A stretch of 64,000 nucleotides of DNA, from the NCBI GenBank assembly GCA_041678005.1, contig JBAYOW010000009.1:1-64000 (forward strand), read 5' to 3'. The stretch comes from Sulfurivermis sp041678005. GTDB lineage: Bacteria > Pseudomonadota > Gammaproteobacteria > Thiohalomonadales > Thiohalomonadaceae. The notes under the pieces were generated by a model that worked only from the letters and a program-made list of their open reading frames with translations, did no database searches and was not told the DNA's origin. The position numbers and the translations under genes were made by a program. This document shows positions 17,419-25,935 of the stretch, one piece after another; position 1 is the stretch's first letter, and every line of letters starts with the position of its first letter.

Positions 17419-17979
17419 TTATCGCCTACCTACGCCCGGCAGGAAAAATTCGCAGACCATGAGTGGTTTGTCATGCAGAAAGAAAATCGAGCGGCGTCCC
17501 CAGATTTTTGCGGGTGTTGATTGTTGGTTGGCGCAGGCGAGTTGAAACAGGTCGTGAGCGGGACTCAGGCAGGCGATTTCCAGTGCGCCACGGCGCAGGC
17601 TGCGATCACGAAACAAGAGGCTGCCCAGTGATCTGTTGCCGAGGCCTGCAAGTCGGCGTTCTGCACCGGTGAGGGTGGTGGCCGGGATGATGGTGCGGGC
17701 AAAGACCCAATCCCGTTGCGCGCATTTGAGGCGCACCTCACGTAGCAGGGCAAGACGTCCCAGCTGTAGATTCAGTGCACGTGCTTCGTTGCGCTGTGGC
17801 CGTGCCCAGTTCTGCCGCAGCAGTTGTACATTAAAGTCCTTGCCACAGGCTTGCTGCAGGCGGCGAGTCAGTGAGCCCCGGTCAAGCAGCCAGGGCCAGA
17901 GATGCCCCGGCACAGTATGGCGTAACAGCCGTTGTGGTAGCTGCCAGACTGGTTCGTTTGGATGTGTGTGCTTTGGCAA
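17419..17979 (-). CDS. ubiC: Chorismate pyruvate-lyase UbiC
   Basis: A 186-residue cytosolic enzyme that converts chorismate to 4-hydroxybenzoate and pyruvate, the first committed step to ubiquinone. Family motifs are present: REVRL around residue 80, ARTIIP near 95, LGSLLF near 118 and WGRRSIFFLHDKPL near the C-terminus. It is 37 bp downstream of recG and probably the last gene of the reverse-strand run from ridA. ubiA is not adjacent. Confidence 0.9.
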   Translation of the reverse strand: MPKHTHPNEPVWQLPQRLLRHTVPGHLWPWLLDRGSLTRRLQQACGKDFNVQLLRQNWARPQRNEARALNLQLGRLALLREVRLKCAQRDWVFARTIIPATTLTGAERRLAGLGNRSLGSLLFRDRSLRRGALEIACLSPAHDLFQLACANQQSTPAKIWGRRSIFFLHDKPLMVCEFFLPGVGRR

Positions 17980-18016
17980 GAGTAAGTATCAACCAGTGGG
18001 TTAAATCCTGTGCAGA

Positions 18017-20116
18017 TTATACCTCGCCATATTGGCTGGCGTTGCCCAGCCAACGATGAATTAGGTGTTCGGCCCGCTCCGACGCTGATTCAAGTAACTC
18101 ATCAGCATAATGATGCGCCTCTGTCAGTAGCGCCTGGTCGCGTTGCAGATCGGCAATGCGCAGTTGCCACAAGCCGGTTTGACGGGTACCGAGCACTTCG
18201 CCTGGACCACGCAGCTCCAGGTCTTTGCGGGCGATCTCAAAGCCATCGGTAGTAGCGCGCATAATGGCCAGGCGCTCCTTGCCCTGTGCCGATAAGGGTG
18301 CATGATACATCAGGACGCAATGACTTTCCGCATGGCCACGCCCGACGCGGCCACGCAGTTGATGCAGTTGCGCCAGTCCCAGCCGTTCGGCATTTTCAAT
18401 AATCATCAGTGAGGCATTCGGCACATCAACACCGACCTCAATCACTGTGGTGGCAACCAGTAGATCAATCTCGCCCTGTTTGAAACTGCTCATCACCTGC
18501 TCTTTTTCATTGGGTTTGAGACGACCATGCACCAGCGCTATGCGCAGATCTCCCAGCGCTGTGATGAGTTGGCTGGCAGTATCTTCTGCCGCCTGAGCAG
18601 CAAGGGTTTCTGATTCCCCAATCAGCGTGCAGACCCAATAGGCCTGGCGACCAGCACGGCAGGCATTATGTACCCTGGCTATTACTTCAGCGCGGCGCGT
18701 ATCGGGGACAACGACAGTTTCTACCGGTGTGCGCCCAGGCGGTAGCTCGTCGATGATGGAGCAGTCGAGATCTGCATAGGCAGTCATCGCCAGGGTGCGC
18801 GGGATCGGCGTTGCCGTCATGATGAGTTGATGTGGATAGCGCTGGCCATGCTTGCCTTTCTCGCGCAAGGCCAGTCGCTGGTGTACGCCGAAGCGATGTT
18901 GTTCATCGATGATCACCAGGCCGAGATCGTGAAATTCGACATCTTGCTGAAACAGGGCGTGGGTGCCGACAGCAATGCTGGCACTGCCGTTAGCCAATTG
19001 TGCCAGACTGTCTTGTCGCTGCTTGGCTTTCAGCTTGCCAATCAGCCAGGTGACATTGATGCCCAGCGGGGCAAACCAGCTTTGGAATTGGTGAAAATGC
19101 TGTTCGGCAAGTAATTCTGTAGGTGCCATGATGACGCTTTGATAACCGGCTTCTGTGGCCTGCAGAGCTGCCAGCGCGGCGATCACGGTCTTGCCGGAGC
19201 CGACATCGCCCTGCACCAGTCGCTGCATGGGATGGCCTTGCCGCAGATCAGCGGCAATCTCGGCCTGCACGCGCTGTTGTGCGCTAGTGAGGGCAAAGGG
19301 CAGGGCCTGCAGGAAGCTTTGTTGTAGTTGTCCACTAGCGGATAAGCGAGGCGCGCTATGTTGCTGCGCCTGACGATGCAGACGGCGCAGGCTCAGGGTG
19401 TGGGCGAGCAATTCCTCAAAAGCCAGGCGGCGTTGTGCTGGATGAGCTGCCTCCTCCAGTAGTGCCAGCGGGGCATCGGGCGGCGGACGATGCAGGTAAG
19501 TAAGCGCCTCCTGCAATGATAGAAAATTTCTGTCCTGCAGCCATTCTGCTGGCAGATAATCAATCAGCGACACACGACCTTGCTGTAGCCATTGCAGCGC
19601 CTGCTCGCTGAGTTTACGCAGGGTGGTTTGCTGCAATCCTTCAGTGGCAGGGTAGATAGGCGTCAGGTGGTCTGCCACGGCAGTCGGGATATGTTCATCA
19701 ACACGATGAAATTCAGGATGCACCATTTCCAGCCCGGCCAGACCTGGGCGCACCTCGCCATAACAGCGCACACGCTGGCCTTGGGCAAGGGTATTCTGCA
19801 TGGCTGCACTGAAATGAAAAAACCGCAAGCTAATACCGCCGCTGGCATCGGCCAGATATGAGAGCAACATACGGCGACGACCATATTTGATTTCTGTGTG
19901 CTGTATTTCACCTTCGATAACGGCCTCATAGCCAGGGCGCAGACCACCTATGGGGCTTAGCCGGGTGCGATCCTGATAGCGCAGTGGCAGATGGAAGAGC
20001 AGGTCGCTTAGGCTGTGCAGGCCGAGCAGCTCCAGGCGTGCCGCCATACGTGGGCCGACGCCCTTGAGAGCGGTCAAAGGTGGTGCTGGAGAGTTGTGCA
20101 TGAGTAGTCTCGGCAA
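18017..20116 (-). CDS. recG: ATP-dependent DNA helicase RecG
   Basis: A 699-residue helicase that remodels stalled replication forks and branched DNA. It has the N-terminal wedge/OB domain (about 1-250, with LTALKGVGPRMAARLELLG near the start), motif I GDVGSGKT, motif II DEQH and motif VI HQLRGRVGRG, followed by the C-terminal TRG region. Start MPRLLMHN at 20116; the second Met (20101) is equally possible. It follows the M48 protease gene by 27 bp. Confidence 0.96.
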   Translation of the reverse strand: MPRLLMHNSPAPPLTALKGVGPRMAARLELLGLHSLSDLLFHLPLRYQDRTRLSPIGGLRPGYEAVIEGEIQHTEIKYGRRRMLLSYLADASGGISLRFFHFSAAMQNTLAQGQRVRCYGEVRPGLAGLEMVHPEFHRVDEHIPTAVADHLTPIYPATEGLQQTTLRKLSEQALQWLQQGRVSLIDYLPAEWLQDRNFLSLQEALTYLHRPPPDAPLALLEEAAHPAQRRLAFEELLAHTLSLRRLHRQAQQHSAPRLSASGQLQQSFLQALPFALTSAQQRVQAEIAADLRQGHPMQRLVQGDVGSGKTVIAALAALQATEAGYQSVIMAPTELLAEQHFHQFQSWFAPLGINVTWLIGKLKAKQRQDSLAQLANGSASIAVGTHALFQQDVEFHDLGLVIIDEQHRFGVHQRLALREKGKHGQRYPHQLIMTATPIPRTLAMTAYADLDCSIIDELPPGRTPVETVVVPDTRRAEVIARVHNACRAGRQAYWVCTLIGESETLAAQAAEDTASQLITALGDLRIALVHGRLKPNEKEQVMSSFKQGEIDLLVATTVIEVGVDVPNASLMIIENAERLGLAQLHQLRGRVGRGHAESHCVLMYHAPLSAQGKERLAIMRATTDGFEIARKDLELRGPGEVLGTRQTGLWQLRIADLQRDQALLTEAHHYADELLESASERAEHLIHRWLGNASQYGEV

Positions 20117-20143
20117 TCCTTTGCTGGTTTTATCTGTCCGGCC

Positions 20144-21085
20144 TCAATCCATGGCCAGCTGGCGACATATTGCCATTTGCTGTCTCTGGCCATATGCAGC
20201 CAGAGCGTTGCGTTTTTTTGCCGCGGCTATCTCACGTTGGAAGCGGTCTTTGATGGCAGGTTGCTGGGCATAGCTTTCCAGTGGCGCGAACAATCCTTCC
20301 ATCTGTTCAAGCCTTTGTCCAGGTGATGGGTGGGTTTTGAACAGCAGTGCCAAGGAGCCGTCCGCAGGGTTCATCGCGCCCAGGGTTTGCAAGGTGGCCG
20401 CCAGACCATAGGGGTCATAACCGGCACGGGTTGCCAGGATCACGCCCTTGCGATCGGCCTCGAACTCATCATTTTTGTCGAGACCACGGCTGTAAATTTC
20501 TTTGAATCCAGCAGAAATTTTGTCCAGCTGATCCCGATCGACAGATCCGGCCTGCGTGGCTGCAAGACCTGCGGCCAGGTTCAGTCGCGCACCTTTTTGT
20601 ACGGCTTGCAAATGATGTTTTGCCACGACATGCACAATTTCATGTGCCAGTACACCGGCCAGCTCCGCCTCGGTTGTCATGCTTAACAACAAGCCCTTGG
20701 TGATGAAGACAAATCCGCCTGGAGCAGCAAAGGCGTTTATATCCTCAGAGTCAAGGATGGCAAAGCGCCAATGCAGATCAGGGCGTTCACTTTGTAGCGC
20801 GATCCAGTAACCGACTTGATTTACATAGCGTTGCAGCGCCTTGTCCTTGACCAATGGCACCGCGCCGAGCAGGACTGCCGCTGCCTCACGACCTATAGCC
20901 TGTTCTTCTTCCGGTTTTACCTCGCCAAATGCGTCCTTGGCAGACTTTAGCAGGCCGCCTAGATCCTGCATTTTCGCCTTATCGCCACCACCACCAAACA
21001 GGCTCCCCAGCGAGGCGGCTGTGGTATGACCGGATATGGTCAGGAGTAGAAACAGGAATAAGATTGTCCTGCGCCATTTGTGCAT
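20144..21085 (-). CDS. Secreted M48-family metalloprotease
   Basis: A 313-residue periplasmic or membrane-attached zinc protease. A signal peptide covers about 1-24 (TTAAS). The catalytic motif is HEIVH at 148-152, with the third zinc ligand in NDEFEADRKG. The C-terminal part carries KTHPSPGQRLEQME, common in LoiP/BepA-like M48 enzymes. No lipobox or TPR tail is seen. Neighbours are an SH3-like envelope protein and recG. A quality-control role in the envelope is the family expectation; the substrate is unknown. Confidence 0.87.
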   Translation of the reverse strand: MHKWRRTILFLFLLLTISGHTTAASLGSLFGGGGDKAKMQDLGGLLKSAKDAFGEVKPEEEQAIGREAAAVLLGAVPLVKDKALQRYVNQVGYWIALQSERPDLHWRFAILDSEDINAFAAPGGFVFITKGLLLSMTTEAELAGVLAHEIVHVVAKHHLQAVQKGARLNLAAGLAATQAGSVDRDQLDKISAGFKEIYSRGLDKNDEFEADRKGVILATRAGYDPYGLAATLQTLGAMNPADGSLALLFKTHPSPGQRLEQMEGLFAPLESYAQQPAIKDRFQREIAAAKKRNALAAYGQRQQMAICRQLAMD

Positions 21086-21094
21086 GATGTTTGT

Positions 21095-21643
21095 TCACTC
21101 CCATGGTAGTGGACTGGAGCTGTTTGAAGATTTTTTACTGCCTGTGCTTTTGGGCGTTGGCAGATAATCGATCTTGCTGGATTTGAGTTTGGCCTGGGCT
21201 GCATGGGCAGATGCACCTTCAAGCTCGCTGATCAATGCTTCGAGCTCGTCTACTGCCTTGAAATCAGGCGCAGCGTTGCTGATATCCGCAGCATCAAGCC
21301 CGCGCACTCCGGTGGCTGCGGTGACGCCACTGGAGCCGGAACGGCCGGTTGTGATGAATTGCAGGGTCGAGCCAAGTCCGCTATCACCAGGCTTGGTCGT
21401 GCCATCACCCAGCCGCAGGGCGGTCATGCGTATCCAGCCTTTACTGTCATTCACCTGCACCTGATACCAGCCGCCTTCACGTTGCAATGTTGCTACTACA
21501 GTTTTTTCACTCAGCGCCATTATGGTAGTGGCATCGTTGAAGGGTTTCTTCTTCAATTCGGTGGCGCGAATGGTGTAGGCCGGATCGGCAAGTGCTGTCA
21601 GGCTGCAACCGCATAGCATCAATGGCAACAGTATTTTCTTCAT
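21095..21643 (-). CDS. Periplasmic SH3-like domain protein
   Basis: A 182-residue protein read from the ATG at 21643, which begins MKKILLPLMLCGCSLTALAD, a signal peptide. LCGC resembles a lipobox but lacks the usual small residue, so ordinary cleavage after ALA is as likely. Residues about 20-85 form a bacterial SH3-like fold (YTIRATELKKKPFNDA, GGWYQVQVND, KGWIRM). A low-complexity Gly/Ser linker and a helical segment follow. It is 9 bp upstream of the M48 gene, so the two are probably co-expressed. Function unknown; cell-wall or protein binding is possible. Confidence 0.75.
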   Translation of the reverse strand: MKKILLPLMLCGCSLTALADPAYTIRATELKKKPFNDATTIMALSEKTVVATLQREGGWYQVQVNDSKGWIRMTALRLGDGTTKPGDSGLGSTLQFITTGRSGSSGVTAATGVRGLDAADISNAAPDFKAVDELEALISELEGASAHAAQAKLKSSKIDYLPTPKSTGSKKSSNSSSPLPWE

Positions 21644-21685
21644 CTTGTGGATACCTTGCATTTCAGTAATGATAAACGGGTCGGC

Positions 21686-23527
21686 TCACGGCTTGCCTGC
21701 TGTCTTGCTGTTATTACGGGGCTCGTATAGTCGCACTTCCTGCGCGCGTCCTTTCACCTTATAAAAACCGTGGTCGATAAAGTCAAATTCATCGTCGCAC
21801 AGGATGCGCGTGTCAGCAGAACCCAGCACGCGGGCCACGCCCTTGGTCTGCCCCTCGATCCGGCTGGCAAGGTTCACCGTATCACCTATGGCCGTGTAGT
21901 CGAGCCGGTTGGCCGAACCGATGAAGCCAACCACGGCCGGGCCAGTATGAAGACCAATACCAATATCAAAAGAGCTTCCAGCAGAGCCCAGGCTCTGACG
22001 AAACTCTTCCAGCGCCTCACACATCGCCAGCGCTGCCTTGATGGCATTGCTGGCCTGCTGCGGGTCATCGGCAGGAGCGCCCCAAAAGGCCATGATGGCA
22101 TCACCGATGAATTTATCTATCGTGCCCTTGTGCTGAAAGATGGCATCTGACTGGCGGGAAAAATAGTCATTGAGCATGGCCACGGTTTCTTCGGCTGAGT
22201 GTTGTTCAGCCAGGGTGGTGAAGCCACGGATATCGGAAAACAGCACAGTGATTTGGCGACTTTGGTTCTTCAATGTCAAGGCTGTTTCGCCCTGCGCCAC
22301 CAGGTCTTGTACGACACGCGGATCAAGGAATCGGCTAAAGATCCGTATGGATTGTTCACGTTGACGTCGTTCATGTCGCCAGGCGAGCAGTGCCGCGCTC
22401 AAGTAATAAAGCCAGCCAAAGGCCAACGGAGTAAACAGAGGCACCAGCCAGCGCCATTGCAGGGCGCCGAGTTGGATGACGGTGAATAATGGCGTAACGA
22501 TGAGCAGCGCCAGGCCTATGTACAGAGGATTGCGGCGACGCGCAAAGGCCAGAAATTGCGCGCCGATCAGGAGAAGACCGGCAACGGCTGCAAACATGAC
22601 TGATGCTGGCTGCAGGCCATTGTCATGTTTCAGGTTGTCCAGTGCTGTGGCAATGAATTCTACTGCTGGATGCAGGCTGGTCAGTGGGCTGCTGCGCAGG
22701 TCGTGCAGGCCCGCCGCAGTGGTACCGATAATTACAATCTTGCCGCTTAGCTCATCTGCCGGACGTTGTGGCTCGACGCGCGCCAAATCTTCATATAGAT
22801 CAAAGAGTGAAATGCGTGGATAACTCAGCGGCTTGCCACGCCAGTTAAGCAGCAACCCGGATTGGGCGGGGATAGAAAACCCAAGGTCGAGTCCCACGCG
22901 CGCTGGCAAGGAAGGGATGCGCCAGCCATAGGCATCAAGATACAGGGGATAACGACGGCCTACACCATCGCTATCGGCTATGAAGTTGATACTACCGAGG
23001 CGGCCAGTTTCTGCCAGCATTGGCATTGGCAGCAGCATGGCAACATGCGCATCCTCTTGCGCCTTTGGGCCACGCTCAATACCGAGCAGCTCGCCATATT
23101 GAGACAGGGACAGGCCCTGTGCATCACCATTGGCCAGTCGCAACATGGGAAAGTAGACATTGCCTTGTTGCCGAGCTACCTCGCCCAGCCACGCATCACC
23201 TTCCGGATGCATTAAATCAGGATCGGTGAAGAGGATATCGAAGACTATGGCTGCAGGTTGTTGGCGCGCCATGCCTTCGACCAACTCGGCAAACACTGCC
23301 CGAGGCCAAGGGTAACGGCCGACTTGTGCGGACATTTGGTCGAGACTGCGTTCATCGATGTCGACAATGACAATACTGTCATCGATCTGTTGGCGTGCTG
23401 CATGCCAGCGCAGCAATTGATCGCCATAGCGGTGTTCCAGCGGCAAGAGCAGGCCGATAGCCGCCAGCTCCAATAACAGTAACAGCAGGATAGCGAGTGT
23501 CAGCCGATTGAGTGCTGTCTGCAGCAT
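21686..23527 (-). CDS. CHASE2-domain class III adenylate cyclase
   Basis: A 613-residue membrane sensor. An N-terminal membrane segment (about 10-28) is followed by a large extracytoplasmic CHASE2 domain (about 35-300), three hydrophobic segments (about 305-375) and a class III cyclase domain (about 400-600). Metal-binding aspartates lie in FSDIRGFT and GTIDKFIGDAIMAFW. The DKF lysine and the threonine in LDYTAIGDTVNLASR fit adenylate rather than guanylate cyclases. The signal sensed by CHASE2 is unknown. The window also carries an unrelated class I enzyme (cyaA, 40248-43088). Confidence 0.9.
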   Translation of the reverse strand: MLQTALNRLTLAILLLLLLELAAIGLLLPLEHRYGDQLLRWHAARQQIDDSIVIVDIDERSLDQMSAQVGRYPWPRAVFAELVEGMARQQPAAIVFDILFTDPDLMHPEGDAWLGEVARQQGNVYFPMLRLANGDAQGLSLSQYGELLGIERGPKAQEDAHVAMLLPMPMLAETGRLGSINFIADSDGVGRRYPLYLDAYGWRIPSLPARVGLDLGFSIPAQSGLLLNWRGKPLSYPRISLFDLYEDLARVEPQRPADELSGKIVIIGTTAAGLHDLRSSPLTSLHPAVEFIATALDNLKHDNGLQPASVMFAAVAGLLLIGAQFLAFARRRNPLYIGLALLIVTPLFTVIQLGALQWRWLVPLFTPLAFGWLYYLSAALLAWRHERRQREQSIRIFSRFLDPRVVQDLVAQGETALTLKNQSRQITVLFSDIRGFTTLAEQHSAEETVAMLNDYFSRQSDAIFQHKGTIDKFIGDAIMAFWGAPADDPQQASNAIKAALAMCEALEEFRQSLGSAGSSFDIGIGLHTGPAVVGFIGSANRLDYTAIGDTVNLASRIEGQTKGVARVLGSADTRILCDDEFDFIDHGFYKVKGRAQEVRLYEPRNNSKTAGKP

Positions 23528-23537
23528 CAGGCAGCAC

Positions 23538-23924
23538 TTATCCCGCCAGTTCCATCACTCCATCGATCTCCACCGCCACGCCCTTGGGTAGGGCGGCAAC
23601 CTGCACGGCGGCACGGGCCGGGTATGGTTGGCTGAAATATTCGGCCATGATTTCATTGACCAGCGGGAAATCACCGAGATCAGTGAGAAACACATTGAGC
23701 TTGACCAAATCTGCCAGCGAACCGCCAGCGGCCTCGGCCACTGCCTTGAGGTTGTCAAAGACGCGGCGTAATTGTGTGCTCATGTCGCCCTGCACCACTT
23801 CCATAGTTGTTGGCACCAAGGGGATCTGGCCGGAGAGATAGACAGTATTGCCGACTTTCACCGCCTGGGAATAAGTGCCGATTGCCTTGGGTGCGAGGTC
23901 GGTATGGATGATTTGTCTTGTCAT
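23538..23924 (-). CDS. ridA: RidA family 2-iminobutanoate/2-iminopropanoate deaminase
   Basis: A 128-residue YjgF/RidA protein that hydrolyses reactive enamine/imine products of PLP enzymes. The family signature YPARAAVQVAALPKGVAVEID is split here as YPARAAV and LPKGVAVEID; the arginine of PARAAV is the substrate-binding residue. It is the first gene of the reverse run ridA-cyclase-SH3-M48-recG-ubiC. In many gammaproteobacteria ridA follows spoT and precedes recG, which fits this location, but spoT is absent here. Confidence 0.93.
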   Translation of the reverse strand: MTRQIIHTDLAPKAIGTYSQAVKVGNTVYLSGQIPLVPTTMEVVQGDMSTQLRRVFDNLKAVAEAAGGSLADLVKLNVFLTDLGDFPLVNEIMAEYFSQPYPARAAVQVAALPKGVAVEIDGVMELAG

Positions 23925-24106
23925 GGGTGATTTCCTTGTTTGTCGGCTTATGAATAAGCATAATTTATGCTGGCGTCTAATATGAATGGAGATTACTTTC
24001 TATCCACTAAGCTCGGCAAATGAATCTATGGCTTATTTGAGCTCCTGCAAAACTATCTGCAATGTTCGGGCTTATGAACAGGTCACGCAAATTTACGGAG
24101 AAAATT

Positions 24107-24538
24107 ATGACAAATTCCACAGCACCAATGGAATTGACACCGCATCAGGCTTGGCAGCTGTTGCAGGATAATTCACGTGCATTAATGGTAGATGTGCGTT
24201 CGGCGATGGAGTTTTTGTTTGTGGGCCATCCGGTGGGCGCGGTGAACATAGCCTGGATCGAAGAGCCTGACTGGATTATCAACCCGCAGTTTGTCACGGA
24301 GGTGCGCAAGCTTCTGCTCGGTGGCGTGGTCTGCGATGGTGAGGAGGGCTGTGCGCCTGTGATCCTTATCTGCCGCAGTGGGGTGCGTTCCAAGGATGCA
24401 GGTCGTGCCTTGCGCGAGGCAGGTCTTGGCAATGTTTATCATGTTGACTACGGCTTTGAGGGTGAGCTTGATGAGCAGCACCACCGCAGTACGCTCAACG
24501 GCTGGCGTTTTGAAGGCTTGCCCTGGGCGCAGTGTTAA
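24107..24538 (+). CDS. Single-domain rhodanese-like protein
   Basis: A 143-residue cytosolic rhodanese. I chose ATG 24107 because GGAG lies 6 bp upstream and the protein starts MTNSTAPMEL. The active-site loop is CRSGVRS, preceded by VILI; the N-terminal VDVRSAMEFLFVGHP segment completes the fold. An extra cysteine-containing loop (CDGEEGCAP) lies just before the active site. Its 3' end overlaps the opposing ATP-grasp-like gene by 44 bp as annotated. That overlap shrinks to about 4 bp if the suspected frameshift in the latter is corrected. Confidence 0.87.
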   Translation: MTNSTAPMELTPHQAWQLLQDNSRALMVDVRSAMEFLFVGHPVGAVNIAWIEEPDWIINPQFVTEVRKLLLGGVVCDGEEGCAPVILICRSGVRSKDAGRALREAGLGNVYHVDYGFEGELDEQHHRSTLNGWRFEGLPWAQC

Positions 24539-25787
24539 AGAACGGTAACGCACACCGAGGCAAAGCCACCGCCCGGGTGCGGAAGTTGGTGGTCTGGCCA
24601 CGATAAAGACGGGCGGCAATAAGCTGGATCTGCCCGTCATATACATAACAGCGCACATCTGCCTTCAGCTCCACGACTTCATTTTCCACTACGGCATGAC
24701 GTCTGGACGGGACGACCAGTGTCTGGGCAATGTAGTCTTCCTTGAGTAATTTTTTAAATGTGGCATGGCTGAGCTTGGCACCTTCATAGGCACCACGACC
24801 GCCATAGGCTGCGACGGGTTTGAAAAACAATTGACGGCGCATTTGCCACAGCTCTTCGGCATTGTCTGCGCTTAGCTGATAGGCAGGCGGCACATGCTGG
24901 GTGAGCTGTGTAATATCTTCCGCGCATACACCAAGCTCCTGTAGCAACCTGGCATCGGCCAGCCGCACCAGATGACGTTTGTTGGCATACATGGCATGGC
25001 TGCGCGGGTGAGGCGTGAGTACCACCTGAGCATTTAGATAGGCGCTTTGCAAGTCGGTCAGATGTGGGGCTTGCAGATAAAAATCAGTTAGGCGGTTATA
25101 GATCAGATCGACTGGTATGCCGTGCAAGAGCAGACCATGTGCTCCAGGCTGTAATTCCCGTGGGTCGCAAATCGTCGCCTTTATGCCGTTGCGGGCAAAC
25201 AGTTCGCTGAAACGCAGGAATTCTGCATACAGATATTGCTCGGTCGGGTTTTCATCGACGATGGCAATCTGCTGCAATGGGCGTTCGCCATGACACAGCC
25301 GCCACTCGGCCAGAAAGCTATCGAGTATGGCCTGTTCTGCAGTGGCCGCATCCTGCGAGGGGATTGTCCCGTGCAGTTCACGGCAGCAAGAATCCTGTGC
25401 GGCCAACAGGTTGGTACTGATTAGTGCACCACCGGCATTGCTGTTAATCTCGATGAGTTGTGGCCGTTCAGCACCAAGATGAAAGTCATAGCCATACAGC
25501 ACCCCTGGATGGCCAGGATCAAATTGTGCGCTGGCTGGCGCTTCATTTAATGCCTGAGTCTGCCAGCCTGGCAGGGCTACGACACGCTGTATTGCGGCTA
25601 TGGTTTTTTGCATCGCCAGGTAATCAAGCTGAGGGATGTAAAGCAGTGCCGCCGCGATGCGTGGAAAGCCTGTCGCTACTTGCAGCTCCTGCTGTGGACA
25701 CAGGCAAAAACGATTCAGCCTTGCGGCCGCACGGCCTGGGGGAGGAGTGTGGCTGTTCGGAATGTCTTTATACGATAGAGCGATCAT
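24495..25787 (-). CDS. Uncharacterised ATP-grasp-like protein, probable C-terminal frameshift
   Basis: A 430-residue protein I do not recognise by name. Seen: GYDFHLG, LIEINSNAGGAL, LIYNRLTDFYL, TPHPRSHAMYANKR and KPVAAYGGRGAY, then LKADVRCYV and ARLYRGQTTNFRT, an order that resembles an ATP-grasp ligase core with its Gly-rich loop. After FRT the annotated frame ends RAVALPRCALPFFN..., while a one-base shift in the CACCCGGGCGG run (about 24570-24580) would give PGGGFASVCVTVL and stop at 24535. I infer a recent frameshift or sequence error. It is downstream of a decayed thioredoxin gene and a sulfurtransferase. Peptide or amine ligation is possible but unproven. Confidence 0.6.
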   Translation of the reverse strand: MIALSYKDIPNSHTPPPGRAAARLNRFCLCPQQELQVATGFPRIAAALLYIPQLDYLAMQKTIAAIQRVVALPGWQTQALNEAPASAQFDPGHPGVLYGYDFHLGAERPQLIEINSNAGGALISTNLLAAQDSCCRELHGTIPSQDAATAEQAILDSFLAEWRLCHGERPLQQIAIVDENPTEQYLYAEFLRFSELFARNGIKATICDPRELQPGAHGLLLHGIPVDLIYNRLTDFYLQAPHLTDLQSAYLNAQVVLTPHPRSHAMYANKRHLVRLADARLLQELGVCAEDITQLTQHVPPAYQLSADNAEELWQMRRQLFFKPVAAYGGRGAYEGAKLSHATFKKLLKEDYIAQTLVVPSRRHAVVENEVVELKADVRCYVYDGQIQLIAARLYRGQTTNFRTRAVALPRCALPFFNTAPRASLQNASR

Positions 25788-25793
25788 GTTGGC

Positions 25794-25935
25794 TCAGTTA
25801 TTGTTTAGCCAGGATTGCACTTGTGTGCCGCTAGGCACACTGCCGGTGTGCATCACCTTGCCCTCGATGACAGCGGCAAGGTGGGGCTCATGTCATAGCT
25901 CTTAATCTGGCCGATATCGGCAAATTTATCCAGCT
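25794..25935 (-). pseudogene. Remnant of a small thioredoxin-like gene
   Basis: Between the sulfurtransferase and the ATP-grasp-like gene, the reverse strand reads KLDKFADIGQIKSYDMS in one frame and then VIEGKVMHTGSVPSG, followed by TQVQSWLNNN and a stop at 25794-25796, in another. Joined, these resemble the C-terminal half of small redox-active thioredoxin-like proteins (IAKYGVMSTPALVIDGKVVHTG-type). The N-terminal half with the CxxC motif is missing and a frameshift separates the two pieces, so the gene is dead. Such genes commonly accompany ArsR-type regulators, as here. Confidence 0.6.
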
